This document shows positions 39,548 through 48,723 of a stretch of 64,000 bases of DNA, one piece after another. Position 1 is the first letter of the stretch. Every line of letters starts with the position of its first letter. The notes under the pieces were generated by a model, which saw only the letters and a list, made by a program, of their open reading frames with translations, did not search any database and was not told the origin of the DNA. Both the position numbers and the translations under genes were made by a program. The stretch comes from Enterobacter asburiae (GTDB lineage Bacteria > Pseudomonadota > Gammaproteobacteria > Enterobacterales > Enterobacteriaceae). Where the stretch lies: the NCBI RefSeq assembly GCF_024599655.1, contig NZ_CP102247.1, positions 4,154,001-4,218,000 on the forward strand, written 5' to 3'.

Positions 39548-40972
39548 CTATGTGAAGGGACGGTGAAGCGTCAGCGTGGCTATCACGCCGCCTTCATCAC
39601 GATTACGCAACGTAATCTCTCCCTGATGCAGACGCGCCACCTCCTGGACAAACGCCAGCCCGAGTCCGCTGCTCTTCAACCCGTTCTCGCGCGGCAGGGA
39701 ATAGAAGCGCTCAAAAATACGCTCCAGCGCGTAATCCGGGATCCCGCTTCCGCTGTCGGTGACGAGAAGCTGTATCTGCCCCTGCTCTTCCCGGGCCGCC
39801 AGTTCAATGGCGCCACCCTGCGGCGTAAAATCGATAGCGTTATCCAGCAAGTTACCGAGCGCCTGTTCGAGCAGGTCGGGATCGCCTTCAACATGAAGCG
39901 AAGCGGGCTGGAGGGTCAGCCCGATCTCTTTTGCCGCCAGCAGCGCCGAGCGGGCGTCGGCAAGACGCGTAAACAGCAGGTCGACGCGAACGGTCTGAGG
40001 CATAATCTCGACCCGATTTTCAAGCCGCGCCTGGGTGAGCAGTTTTTCAACCAGCGACTGCATGCGCGCGTTTTGCACCAGAATATTATCGATAAACCGC
40101 GCGGCTACCTGCGGCGGCGGCTGCTCGGCGAGAATTTCCGCCGCGCCGCGTATAGCGGCGATGGGGCTTTTCAGCTCGTGGGTCAGCGCATGGACATAGT
40201 GTTCAATGTAGTTTTTCCCTTCCAGGCGAATGCGCATATTATCCAGCGCCAGGGCCAGCTTGTGCAGTTCGCTGCTGCCAGGATTAGGCAGCGGGAGAGG
40301 CGTATCCGTGGTCACCGAGTCGGCATAGCGCGATAACGTACTGATAGAACGATTGATCCACCAGGCGACGAGAAGGCCGATCAGCAGGGCAATGCCGAGC
40401 AGCGCCCCGCCTGCCCACAGGATCCGCCGCTCGCTGCGATGGATAACCGGGGCCATCGCGCTGTTAGGTTTCCCGACCGACAGCACGCCGATAATCTTGC
40501 CCTGATCCACAACCGGCGCGGCAACATACATCACCGTGCTCTCCGGATCGTCAGGATGGCTCTGGGTACTGCGCGCACCGTATTCACCGCGAAGCGTCAG
40601 CCAGACATCGTTCCAGCGCGAGTAATCTTTCCCCACGGCCAGACCGGCGGAATCAAACACGACGCGGCCATGCGCATCGGTCATGTAGACGTGGTACTCG
40701 TTACGCACTTTATGAATCCCGCCGATATTGGCGCGGAAGGGGCGCTGATGAAGCTGAGAAAAGGCCTGCGCCAGTTTGCCCTGCTGCGCATGACCCGAAA
40801 GCAAATCATCACGTCCAATTTCCGCCAGCAGGGTCGCGGTGTCGATCAACGTGCCCTCGGTTGCCCTGCGCACGCCGGGCTTTACTTCCTGAACAAAGAT
40901 CGACAGCACAAACCATGCGGCGATGGCCACGATCAGAAAGTATCCCAGCAATAGCCGCATCCCAATGCGCAT
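39548..40972 (-). CDS. creC: Sensor histidine kinase CreC
   Basis: CreC is an inner-membrane sensor kinase that responds to growth in minimal medium or fermentation products, and phosphorylates CreB. The 474-residue protein has a helix at about 7-29, a periplasmic Cache-like domain, a second helix at about 186-206 and a HAMP-like linker. His265 lies in HELKSPIAAIRG, and the ATPase boxes N (LLDNAIDF), G1 (DSGSGIPD) and G2 (GLGLAFV) follow. Its ATG and the creB stop overlap by one base. Confidence 0.97.
   Translation of the reverse strand: MRIGMRLLLGYFLIVAIAAWFVLSIFVQEVKPGVRRATEGTLIDTATLLAEIGRDDLLSGHAQQGKLAQAFSQLHQRPFRANIGGIHKVRNEYHVYMTDAHGRVVFDSAGLAVGKDYSRWNDVWLTLRGEYGARSTQSHPDDPESTVMYVAAPVVDQGKIIGVLSVGKPNSAMAPVIHRSERRILWAGGALLGIALLIGLLVAWWINRSISTLSRYADSVTTDTPLPLPNPGSSELHKLALALDNMRIRLEGKNYIEHYVHALTHELKSPIAAIRGAAEILAEQPPPQVAARFIDNILVQNARMQSLVEKLLTQARLENRVEIMPQTVRVDLLFTRLADARSALLAAKEIGLTLQPASLHVEGDPDLLEQALGNLLDNAIDFTPQGGAIELAAREEQGQIQLLVTDSGSGIPDYALERIFERFYSLPRENGLKSSGLGLAFVQEVARLHQGEITLRNRDEGGVIATLTLHRPFT
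39552..39567 (-). promoter_or_regulatory. CreB-binding tag upstream of creD
   Basis: On the minus strand TTCAC-CGTCCC-TTCAC is a perfect cre tag (TTCAC-N6-TTCAC). It lies in the last codons of creC, 60 bases before the creD start, and should make creD inducible on its own by CreB. Confidence 0.88.
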
Positions 40973-41661
40973 CAGTAAAGGCCCAGACTGTAGCCCATGC
41001 CGCGATGGGTGCTGATGGGTGAGAGTTCCTCGTTCACCGCCCGCAGCTTGGCGCGCAGGGTTTTGATGTGTGTGTCCACGGTACGGTCGAAACTGTCGCC
41101 GTCTTCACCCCACACCTTGTCCATGAGCTGCTGGCGAGAAAACACCCGCCCGGGGGCCTGCAACAAGGTTTTGAGCAGCAAGAACTCGTAGCGGGTCAGG
41201 GGCAGTGCTTCACCGCACCAGCTGATTCGCGCGGCAGGCTCGTTCAGTTCAAACTGCCCGATACGCAACGTTTCTGATGGTGCGGCGGATTTTTGCATGC
41301 GCCGTAAAATCGTTCTTACCCGGGCGCAGACTTCACGAGGGGAGAAAGGTTTCGCAACGTAGTCATCAGCCCCCATTTCCAGGCCAAGCAGCTTGTCTAC
41401 CTCATCACTGCGCGCCGTCAGAAACAGCACGGGCAGTGAGGGATGCTGCGCCAGCAGCTGGCGGCAAAGCTCAAATCCACTGATGTCCGGCAGCCCGACG
41501 TCCAGAATAGCGAGCGCCGGAACCTGCCGCCGCGCCTCCTCCAGCACGGGTAAACCGCGTTCAAACGCCTTTACCGCGAATCCTTCCTGCTGAAGCATGT
41601 AGATCAGCGTATCGGCGATACTGGTTTCGTCTTCAACCAGCCAGACCACAGGTTGTTGCAT
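40972..41661 (-). CDS. creB: Response regulator CreB
   Basis: CreB is an OmpR-type regulator activated by CreC. The 229-residue protein has a receiver domain with EDE (10-12) and Asp54 in AILDVGLPDISG, and a C-terminal winged helix with RTVDTHIKTLRAKL. It follows creA by 14 bases and overlaps creC by one. It binds cre tags such as that before creD. Confidence 0.97.
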   Translation of the reverse strand: MQQPVVWLVEDETSIADTLIYMLQQEGFAVKAFERGLPVLEEARRQVPALAILDVGLPDISGFELCRQLLAQHPSLPVLFLTARSDEVDKLLGLEMGADDYVAKPFSPREVCARVRTILRRMQKSAAPSETLRIGQFELNEPAARISWCGEALPLTRYEFLLLKTLLQAPGRVFSRQQLMDKVWGEDGDSFDRTVDTHIKTLRAKLRAVNEELSPISTHRGMGYSLGLY

Positions 41662-41675
41662 GGTTCATCCCTGAA

Positions 41676-42146
41676 TTAATGCCACGGCATAATCGGCACC
41701 GCGCTGATCGCGTTTTTCGGCGAGCCTTCCACCACTTTGTCAGAATAGGCAAGGTAGGCCAGGGTGTTGCGTTTTGCATCATAGAAACGCACCACCTGCA
41801 GCTTTTTAAACACCAGCGAGGTCCGTTTCTGGAATACCACGTCGCCCTGCGCTTTACCGTTTTTAATTTTATCGCTCAACTCAACCGGCCCCACCTGCTG
41901 ACAGGAAATCGCCGCATCGGAGGTATCTTCCGCCAGCCCCAGCCCGCCTTTGATACCGCCCGTTTTCGCACGGCTGACGTAGCAGGTGACGTTTTTCACG
42001 TCCGGATCGTCAAACGCCTCCACCACGATTTTGTGGTCCGGGCCAAACATTTTGAACACGGTATCGACGGAGCCAATCTGTTCTGCCTGCGCCGCGTGCC
42101 CGACCATCAGCATCAACGCGGTGAAGATCAAAGTCTTGTATTTCAT
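41676..42146 (-). CDS. creA: CreA family protein
   Basis: A 156-residue exported protein (DUF1131/CreA) of unknown function. A signal peptide ends at AAQA before EQIGSVDTVFK. The conserved family blocks FGPDHKIVVEAFDDPDVKNV and CYVSRAKTGGIKGGLGLAED follow. First gene of creABCD, divergent from rob. Confidence 0.95.
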   Translation of the reverse strand: MKYKTLIFTALMLMVGHAAQAEQIGSVDTVFKMFGPDHKIVVEAFDDPDVKNVTCYVSRAKTGGIKGGLGLAEDTSDAAISCQQVGPVELSDKIKNGKAQGDVVFQKRTSLVFKKLQVVRFYDAKRNTLAYLAYSDKVVEGSPKNAISAVPIMPWH

Positions 42147-42270
42147 ATTGTTACCATTCTTTAAAATTACACTGAGCGATTATTCAACACTTTAGACAAA
42201 AATGTAGCAAGATCACAGGATTAGAATATATCTGCCTGTAATGTGCTCTAAAAAGCATGAATGCGCAAAA

Positions 42271-42308
42271 AAAACACTGAATGCTAAAACATCAAAAAAT
42301 GCTATTAT
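42271..42308 (+). promoter_or_regulatory. rob promoter with marbox-like site
   Basis: TATTAT at 42303-42308 with an extended TGC before it is a good -10 for rob. Just upstream, ACACTGAATGCTAAAA (42274-42289) fits the MarA/SoxS/Rob box core GCACnnWnnRYYAAA with one change. It overlaps the -35 region, a place consistent with repression of rob by this regulator group. Confidence 0.55.
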
Positions 42309-42357
42309 CCGCTAACCTGTTATCAGGCACCTGCTGTTTTAAGGATGAGGATAGTAT

Positions 42358-43227
42358 ATGGATCAGGCTGGAATTATTCGCGACCTGCTCACCTGGCTGG
42401 AAGGTCATCTCGACCAGCCTTTGTCACTGGATAATGTGGCGGCTAAAGCAGGCTATTCCAAGTGGCATCTGCAAAGGATGTTCAAGGATGTCACCGGTCA
42501 TGCTATCGGGGCCTATATTCGCGCACGTCGTTTATCTAAATCTGCGGTGGCACTGCGCCTGACCGCGCGGCCGATTCTGGATATTGCCCTGCAATATCGT
42601 TTCGATTCGCAGCAGACTTTCACCCGCGCCTTTAAAAAACAGTTCTCGTTGACGCCAGCGCTTTATCGTCGCTCGCCTGACTGGAGCTCGTTTGGCATGC
42701 GTCCGCCGCTGCGTCTGGGCGAGTTCACGATGCCGAAATATGAAATTGTCGCGCTGCCGGAAACCCATCTGATCGGCACAACCCAGAGCTACTCCTGTTC
42801 ACTGGAGCAGATTTCTGAGTTCCGTCATCAGATGCGCGTCCAGTTCTGGCGCGACTTCCTGAGCCACGCACCGGCGATCCCGCCAATTCTGTATGGCCTC
42901 AACGAAACGCACCCAAGCCAGGAAAAAGACGACGAGCAGGAGGTGTTCTATACCACCGCGCTGACGCCAGAGATGGCCAATGGCTACATTCAGGGTTCGA
43001 AGCCTGTTGTGCTGGAAGGCGGCGAATACGTGATGTTCGCCTATGAAGGGCTGGGAACGGGGGTTCAGGAGTTTATCCTGACCGTTTACGGAACCTGCAT
43101 GCCGATGCTGAATCTGAATCGCCGTAAGGGTCAGGACATTGAGCGCTACTACCCGGCGCAGGATGCCAAACCGGAAGAAGGCCCAATCAATCTGCGTATG
43201 GAATTCTTGATTCCGATACGTCGTTAA
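42358..43227 (+). CDS. rob: AraC-type regulator Rob
   Basis: Rob activates the mar/sox/rob regulon (acrAB, tolC, micF, sodA), raising tolerance to bile salts, solvents and drugs. The 289-residue protein has the two-helix-turn-helix AraC domain at the N-terminus (AAKAGYSKWHLQRMFKDVTG, then YRFDSQQTFTRAFKKQF). A C-terminal GyrI-like domain (about 120-289) senses small molecules. Constant expression and ligand control are known in E. coli. Its last 4 bases overlap gpmB on the other strand. Confidence 0.97.
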   Translation: MDQAGIIRDLLTWLEGHLDQPLSLDNVAAKAGYSKWHLQRMFKDVTGHAIGAYIRARRLSKSAVALRLTARPILDIALQYRFDSQQTFTRAFKKQFSLTPALYRRSPDWSSFGMRPPLRLGEFTMPKYEIVALPETHLIGTTQSYSCSLEQISEFRHQMRVQFWRDFLSHAPAIPPILYGLNETHPSQEKDDEQEVFYTTALTPEMANGYIQGSKPVVLEGGEYVMFAYEGLGTGVQEFILTVYGTCMPMLNLNRRKGQDIERYYPAQDAKPEEGPINLRMEFLIPIRR

Positions 43228-43871
43228 CGCTGCAGTTCGTCAAGCGCAGGGGCATCAAGATGCGAAATGTCCCCTGCCATCTCCACTACCCAGCCCGACG
43301 CCAGCCACGCGCTTTCCTGATAATCAATTCGGGAAATGGAGCAGTTGCGCAGACGCAAACGGCGCTCGGCGTAAGCCGGTAACCCCAGAATGGTGCTCAC
43401 CAGGCAACCCAACGCAATCCCGTGACTCACCAGCAGCGGACGGCTTCCTGCCGGGAGCTTCAGGCATTCCGCCAGTGCGGCATGCATGCGTACGCTGAGC
43501 TCCTGCATGGATTCCCCTTCAGGAATACGGCCATCTTCGGTACCGTTCACCAGCGTGCGGCGCCAGCCCTCTTCCGCTTCCGTCAGCGTATCGATATGGC
43601 GTTTTTCCAGCACGCCCATATCCAGCTCGCGCAGGCGCGGCTCCAGCGTGACGTCACAGCCGCAGGCATCTGCGATGATGCGCGCCGTCTGCTGTGTGCG
43701 ACCTAAATCGCTGGTGATCACGTGGGTAATGCCCAGCGTTCTGGCGCGTTCCGCCACCTGCCACGCTTGCTGCACACCCTTCTCAGTGAGAGGACTGTCT
43801 GACTGGCCTTGAATACGTCGCTCGGCGTTCCACTGCGTTTCACCGTGGCGAACAAGGTATACCTGTAACAT
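43224..43871 (-). CDS. gpmB: Histidine phosphatase/phosphoglycerate mutase-like GpmB
   Basis: A 215-residue member of the histidine phosphatase superfamily, annotated GpmB (YtjC). The phosphohistidine motif RHGETQWN is at 8-15 and the second histidine is in LLVSHGIALG. Although named as a mutase, it has little mutase activity and may act on another phosphate ester; this is family knowledge. It faces rob tail to tail and is divergent from yjjX. Confidence 0.93.
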   Translation of the reverse strand: MLQVYLVRHGETQWNAERRIQGQSDSPLTEKGVQQAWQVAERARTLGITHVITSDLGRTQQTARIIADACGCDVTLEPRLRELDMGVLEKRHIDTLTEAEEGWRRTLVNGTEDGRIPEGESMQELSVRMHAALAECLKLPAGSRPLLVSHGIALGCLVSTILGLPAYAERRLRLRNCSISRIDYQESAWLASGWVVEMAGDISHLDAPALDELQR

Positions 43872-43921
43872 GCTTTTTTTCCGTTATACTGCGATGAGTT
43901 TTTTTTGAATCGAGCTTAATT

Positions 43922-44437
43922 ATGCACCATGTTGTCTCTGCTACCACTAATCCTGCCAAAATTCAGGCAATTCTAAGGGCATTTGACGAGATCTTCGGCG
44001 CAGGATCCTGCCATATTGAGGCCATCGGCGTCGAGAGCGGCGTACCTGAACAGCCGTTTGGCAGCGAGGAAACGCGCGCTGGCGCACGAAATCGCGTGGC
44101 AAACGCTAAGGCCGCGGCACCGAATGCTGACTTTTGGGTAGCGATTGAAGCAGGTATCGACGAGGGAGCAACCTTTAGCTGGGTGGTCATCGAAAGCCGC
44201 GAGCAGCGCGGTGAAGCGCGCTCGGCCACCCTGCCGCTGCCGGAGATCATTCTGGAAAAAGTCCGTGCGGGTGAAGCGCTCGGGCCGGTGATGTCGCAGT
44301 ACACCGGCATCGATGAGATTGGTCGTAAAGAAGGGGCGATTGGCGTCTTTACCGCAGGCGCGCTGACGCGTTCAGGCGTTTACCATCAGGCCGTGATTCT
44401 GGCGTTAAGCCCGTTCCATAACGCGATTTATCGGTAA
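43922..44437 (+). CDS. yjjX: Inosine/xanthosine triphosphatase YjjX
   Basis: YjjX hydrolyses ITP and XTP and so keeps damaged purine nucleotides out of nucleic acids. The 171-residue protein (NTPase_I-T/DUF84) begins MHHVVSATTNPAKIQAI and shows FGSEETRAGARNRVANA and WVAIEAGID of the nucleotide site. Single gene, divergent from gpmB. Confidence 0.95.
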   Translation: MHHVVSATTNPAKIQAILRAFDEIFGAGSCHIEAIGVESGVPEQPFGSEETRAGARNRVANAKAAAPNADFWVAIEAGIDEGATFSWVVIESREQRGEARSATLPLPEIILEKVRAGEALGPVMSQYTGIDEIGRKEGAIGVFTAGALTRSGVYHQAVILALSPFHNAIYR

Positions 44438-44445
44438 GTTTCCAG

Positions 44446-44473
44446 GCCGGATAAGGCGTAGCCGTCATCCGGC
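44446..44473. repeat. REP element overlapping the trpR 3' end
   Basis: GCCGGATAAGGCGTAGCCGT... to 44473 is one REP palindrome. It runs into the trpR frame and supplies the last two sense codons and the stop of that gene. Confidence 0.88.
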
Positions 44474-44794
44474 GTTTTTCAGCAATACCGCTTCCAGCCA
44501 CTGGCGCAGCTCAACCGGCGCAGACTTCAGGCTGTTCGAGCCGCGGGTGATGGTTGCTATGCCCGCCCCGAGCTCATTTTTCAGCTCGCGCTGGCTCATC
44601 TCGCCGCGCAGCAGCTCTTCAATGATCCGCACGCGCGTGCCCAGCGCCTCACGCTCGTCCGGCGTGAGCATCAGCTGCATAAGGGGCAAGTGCAAATCCT
44701 GCTCGTAAGACTGACGCAGCAGCTCCACAAAACGAAGCCACTCCTGATGACGTTGTTCGGCCATTGCCGAGGAATACGGGGAATGCTGGGTCAT
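44465..44794 (-). CDS. trpR: trp operon repressor TrpR
   Basis: TrpR binds tryptophan and represses trp, aroH, mtr and its own gene. The 109-residue helical protein has the helix-turn-helix MSQRELKNELGAGIATITRG at the usual place. I chose the ATG at 44794 (MTQHSPYSSAMAEQ); a longer frame runs through the operator. The C-terminus ends KNAG instead of the E. coli KSD, because a REP element supplies the final codons. Confidence 0.96.
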   Translation of the reverse strand: MTQHSPYSSAMAEQRHQEWLRFVELLRQSYEQDLHLPLMQLMLTPDEREALGTRVRIIEELLRGEMSQRELKNELGAGIATITRGSNSLKSAPVELRQWLEAVLLKNAG

Positions 44795-44808
44795 GTTATG
44801 CTGCCTCT

Positions 44809-44828
44809 TGTACTCATTAGCGAGTACA
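44809..44828 (-). promoter_or_regulatory. trp operator before trpR
   Basis: TGTACTCATTAGCGAGTACA is a near-perfect palindrome (arms TGTACTC/GAGTACA) 15 bases before the trpR start. It matches the TrpR operator of E. coli trpR and should give autorepression. Confidence 0.9.
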
Positions 44829-44849
44829 GCATAACACAACCCACGCCGA

Positions 44850-46787
44850 TCAGTAACGTCTCTGCCACTCGGCATCGCTCATCAGGGTATCTTTCTGCCC
44901 CATGAAGTAGCGATAGTACGCATCATAGGCCAGCACGTTCTTCACGTAGCCGCGCGTTTCCGAGAACGGGATGCTCTCGACAAACGCCACGGCGTCGATG
45001 CGTCCGGCGCTGTTGCCGAGCCAGGTACGCACGCGTCCAGGCCCCGCGTTATACGCCGCCGAAGAGAAGATGCGGTTATTGCCGAACTGCTGATACACGT
45101 ACTGGAGATAGCTGGTACCGATGTTGATATTGGTATCCGGATCCAGGAGCTGTGACGGGCTGCTGTACCCCGGAATATTAAACATCTTCACCGTGTGCGT
45201 CGCCGTGCCCGGCATAATCTGCATCAGGCCGCTGGCGCCTACCGGGGAACGGACTTTCGGGTTCCAGGCGCTCTCCTGACGGGCGATCGCCATCGCGTAG
45301 CTTTGCGGGATATCTTTGCCGCTGGTATAGCGATCGAAAAGATCTTTATACGCCAGCGGGAAACGCTCTTCGAGATGATCCCAGAGCTTGCCGGCGATCG
45401 TCGCCTGCACGCTGAGATCCCACCAGTGATTATCAAACGCATAGCGGGCAAGCTGGGCTTTCTCGTCGGTGGTGCGGCTGGTCACCAGATTCGCCCACTC
45501 GCTGCGCGCGGTGTTATCCATATTCCAGTACATCAGCTCGCGAACGCGCGCCATTTCTGGCCCCTGCGTCAGCGCCGGGTTCGCGTTAGCGGGCGCTTTA
45601 TCAATGCGGAAGGTGTACTCCTCGCCCAGACGCTGCGCGGCGGCCATCGGGTAGAACCCGCGCTGCTGCATCAGCGTATGTAGGATCTCTTTGGCTTCAT
45701 CATCACGACCGCGCTCCATCAGCAGGTCAGCCTGCCAGTAGCGCCATTCGTCTTTCTCTTTGGCCTCCATTGGCAAGCGCGCGAGCCAGGTATTCAGCCC
45801 ACGGCGATCGCCCGAGCCCAGCGCCATGCGCACGCGGCGCTCCACCAGCGACGTGGAGTTCGAACGCATAATGGCATCGTCACGCCAGCGCGCCTGTTCA
45901 TCGGTCACATCGGTGCCCATCAGTCGCCACGCCACGATATCGCGCAGCTCCTGGGTTTGCTCCTCATTGAGCTGCTGCGCCTGCACCAACTGCGGGATCA
46001 TCAGCCGCGCGTTTTCCACATCGTCACGCGCCACGCTGGCAAAGGCCACCGCCGCCATCTGGCGGGTAAAATCTGTCGCGCCCGTACTGCGGGCAAAGGT
46101 CAGCACGCTGTTTGGATCGTTAGCCAGCGAGATAACCGCGGTGGAGATCGTCTGGTAATCGGACGGCATCTGCCCCGCCAGCGTGGTCACCAGACGCGTG
46201 TTACCGGCTTTCATCGCCAGACGGATGCGCTCAAGGTAGGACAGCGGATCCTGCTTGCCGGAAGCGCGCCATGCGCCGAACAGGGAATCACAGGCGTTCG
46301 GCTGGCTTTTCCCGGTCAGCCAGAGCTCTTTCGCCCCGGCCCAGGCCTCTTCCTGCTGGCCGGTCGCCCATTTCGCGTAGTAATAGTTACACTGGGCTTC
46401 GGTGGCGTTCGGCTTTTCAGGGCTAAACGCCAGCAGTCCGCGCCAGTCTTCGCGACGCGCCAGCTCATTCACAAAGCGAGACTGGAGATTTCGGGCAGGC
46501 GGCAGGGTTGGGTTCGCCTGAATGAAGTTATTCACGGTGACGGTAGGCTGGTTCATCAGATCGTCGGTTATCTGGCGATACTCCAGATACGGATACAGCG
46601 GATAATCCTTTAGCGTCGGCATCAGCGCCTGCACGGTATCCATCTGCTTGTTGTCCCACGCCTGTTTAATCTGGGCGTAGCGGTTACGTTGTTCATCCAG
46701 TGAATCGGCATGCACCGCCTGGCTTACCGCCATTACGCATACGCTGGCAGCCAGCAGACGCCAGACCACCCGTTTGGCTTTTTCCAC
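44850..46787 (-). CDS. slt: Soluble lytic murein transglycosylase Slt70
   Basis: Slt cuts peptidoglycan glycan chains, forming 1,6-anhydromuropeptides, in the periplasm. The 645-residue precursor has a signal peptide ending at AVHA before DSLDEQ. A long helical U-domain ring follows, then a C-terminal lysozyme-like domain with the catalytic Glu in RQESAWNPKVRSPVGASGL and AYNAGPGRV. The length equals E. coli Slt. It lies upstream of trpR by 55 bases and is divergent from ettA. Confidence 0.97.
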   Translation of the reverse strand: MEKAKRVVWRLLAASVCVMAVSQAVHADSLDEQRNRYAQIKQAWDNKQMDTVQALMPTLKDYPLYPYLEYRQITDDLMNQPTVTVNNFIQANPTLPPARNLQSRFVNELARREDWRGLLAFSPEKPNATEAQCNYYYAKWATGQQEEAWAGAKELWLTGKSQPNACDSLFGAWRASGKQDPLSYLERIRLAMKAGNTRLVTTLAGQMPSDYQTISTAVISLANDPNSVLTFARSTGATDFTRQMAAVAFASVARDDVENARLMIPQLVQAQQLNEEQTQELRDIVAWRLMGTDVTDEQARWRDDAIMRSNSTSLVERRVRMALGSGDRRGLNTWLARLPMEAKEKDEWRYWQADLLMERGRDDEAKEILHTLMQQRGFYPMAAAQRLGEEYTFRIDKAPANANPALTQGPEMARVRELMYWNMDNTARSEWANLVTSRTTDEKAQLARYAFDNHWWDLSVQATIAGKLWDHLEERFPLAYKDLFDRYTSGKDIPQSYAMAIARQESAWNPKVRSPVGASGLMQIMPGTATHTVKMFNIPGYSSPSQLLDPDTNINIGTSYLQYVYQQFGNNRIFSSAAYNAGPGRVRTWLGNSAGRIDAVAFVESIPFSETRGYVKNVLAYDAYYRYFMGQKDTLMSDAEWQRRY

Positions 46788-47014
46788 AAGCTCTTCCTCA
46801 TTGTTTTTTCGTCAATTGCAGCGTCTTGCCACGTCAAAGTCTAATTAACTTATGCTAACCAGGCATCCTTCAACGCGCCACGTCATGGACACTTTTTTAC
46901 CTTTCTTGCGCGTTTTAACACTCCCGACGTTCCTGGCTGGGATTAGGACGTGAAAAAGGCTACACTTCGAGGCTGAAATTCCTTCTCATTACGATAAAAG
47001 AGGCGAAGTCCAAC

Positions 47015-48682
47015 GTGGCTCAATTCGTTTATACCATGCATCGTGTCGGCAAAGTTGTCCCGCCGAAACGTCATATTCTTAAAAATATCTCGCTGAGCTT
47101 CTTCCCGGGCGCAAAAATCGGTGTTCTGGGTCTCAACGGTGCCGGTAAGTCCACCCTGCTGCGCATCATGGCCGGGATTGATACAGACATCGAAGGTGAA
47201 GCCCGTCCGCAGCCTGGCATCAAGATTGGTTACCTACCGCAGGAACCTCAGCTGAACCCGGAACACACCGTTCGCGAATCCGTTGAAGAAGCGGTTTCCG
47301 AAGTGGTTAACGCCCTGAAAGGTCTGGATGAAGTGTATGCCAAATACGCCGAACCGGATGCGGACTTCGACAAGCTGGCCGCGCAGCAGGGCAAGTATGA
47401 AGAGATCATCCAGGCGCACGACGGTCACAACCTGAACGTGCAGCTGGAGCGCGCGGCTGACGCCCTGCGTCTGCCGGACTGGGATGCGAAAATCGCTAAC
47501 CTCTCCGGGGGTGAACGCCGCCGCGTGGCGCTGTGCCGCCTGCTGCTGGAAAAACCAGACATGCTGCTGCTCGACGAACCAACTAACCACCTGGATGCGG
47601 AATCCGTGGCGTGGCTGGAGCGCTTCCTGCACGACTTCGAAGGCACCGTTGTGGCGATTACCCACGACCGTTACTTCCTCGACAACGTCGCTGGCTGGAT
47701 CCTCGAGCTGGACCGCGGCGAAGGTATTCCGTGGGAAGGCAACTACTCCTCCTGGCTGGAGCAGAAAGATCAGCGTCTGGCGCAGGAAGCTTCCCAGGAA
47801 GCGGCGCGTCGCAAGTCTATTGAGAAAGAGCTGGAGTGGGTTCGTCAGGGCGCGAAAGGCCGTCAGTCTAAGGGCAAAGCCCGTCTGGCACGCTTCGAAG
47901 AGCTGAACAACACCGAATACCAGAAACGTAACGAAACCAACGAACTGTTTATTCCGCCTGGAGCACGTCTGGGGGATAAAGTGGTTGAAGTCAGCAACCT
48001 GCGCAAGTCCTACGGCGACCGTCTGCTGATCGACGACCTGAGCTTCTCCGTACCGAAAGGCGCTATCGTTGGCATCATCGGTCCGAACGGCGCGGGTAAA
48101 TCAACCCTGTTCCGCATGATGTCCGGTCAGGAACAGCCTGACAGCGGCTCTATCACCCTGGGTGAAACCGTGAAGCTGGCCTCCGTTGACCAGTTCCGTG
48201 ACGCGATGGATAACAGCAAAACCGTGTGGGAAGAAGTCTCCGGCGGTCTGGATATCATGCGTATCGGCAACACCGAGATGCCAAGCCGCGCCTATGTTGG
48301 CCGCTTTAACTTCAAAGGCACCGACCAGGGCAAACGCGTGGGCGAGCTGTCCGGCGGCGAGCGTGGTCGTCTGCACCTGGCGAAGCTGCTGCAGGTGGGC
48401 GGTAACGTTCTGCTGCTCGATGAACCAACAAACGACCTGGATATCGAAACCCTGCGCGCGCTGGAAAACGCCCTGCTGGAGTTCCCGGGCTGCGCGATGG
48501 TTATCTCGCACGACCGCTGGTTCCTGGACCGTATCGCGACCCACATCCTGGACTATCAGGACGAAGGCAAAGTGGAGTTCTTCGAAGGTAACTTCACCGA
48601 ATACGAAGAGTACAAGAAACGCACGCTGGGCGCCGACGCGCTGGAGCCGAAGCGTATTAAGTACAAGCGTATTTCGAAATAA
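47015..48682 (+). CDS. ettA: Energy-dependent translational throttle protein EttA
   Basis: EttA is an ABC-F protein that binds the ribosomal E site and gates entry into elongation according to ADP/ATP. The 555-residue protein has two ABC cassettes: Walker A GLNGAGKST (39-47) and GPNGAGKST (about 356), signatures LSGGERRRVAL and LSGGERGRLHL, and Walker B LLLDEPTNHLD and LLLDEPTNDLD. A charged inter-domain linker (KGRQSKGKARLARFEEL) is the P-site tRNA contact. There is no membrane domain. Starts with GTG. Confidence 0.98.
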   Translation: MAQFVYTMHRVGKVVPPKRHILKNISLSFFPGAKIGVLGLNGAGKSTLLRIMAGIDTDIEGEARPQPGIKIGYLPQEPQLNPEHTVRESVEEAVSEVVNALKGLDEVYAKYAEPDADFDKLAAQQGKYEEIIQAHDGHNLNVQLERAADALRLPDWDAKIANLSGGERRRVALCRLLLEKPDMLLLDEPTNHLDAESVAWLERFLHDFEGTVVAITHDRYFLDNVAGWILELDRGEGIPWEGNYSSWLEQKDQRLAQEASQEAARRKSIEKELEWVRQGAKGRQSKGKARLARFEELNNTEYQKRNETNELFIPPGARLGDKVVEVSNLRKSYGDRLLIDDLSFSVPKGAIVGIIGPNGAGKSTLFRMMSGQEQPDSGSITLGETVKLASVDQFRDAMDNSKTVWEEVSGGLDIMRIGNTEMPSRAYVGRFNFKGTDQGKRVGELSGGERGRLHLAKLLQVGGNVLLLDEPTNDLDIETLRALENALLEFPGCAMVISHDRWFLDRIATHILDYQDEGKVEFFEGNFTEYEEYKKRTLGADALEPKRIKYKRISK

Positions 48683-48686
48683 AAGC

Positions 48687-48716
48687 AAAACGGCAACTTC
48701 GGTTGCCGTTTTTTAT
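48687..48716 (+). terminator. Intrinsic terminator of ettA
   Basis: AAAACGGCAAC (48687-48697), loop TTCG, GTTGCCGTTTT (48702-48712) and further T. It starts 5 bases after the stop codon. Confidence 0.93.
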
Positions 48717-48723
48717 GTTTGTA

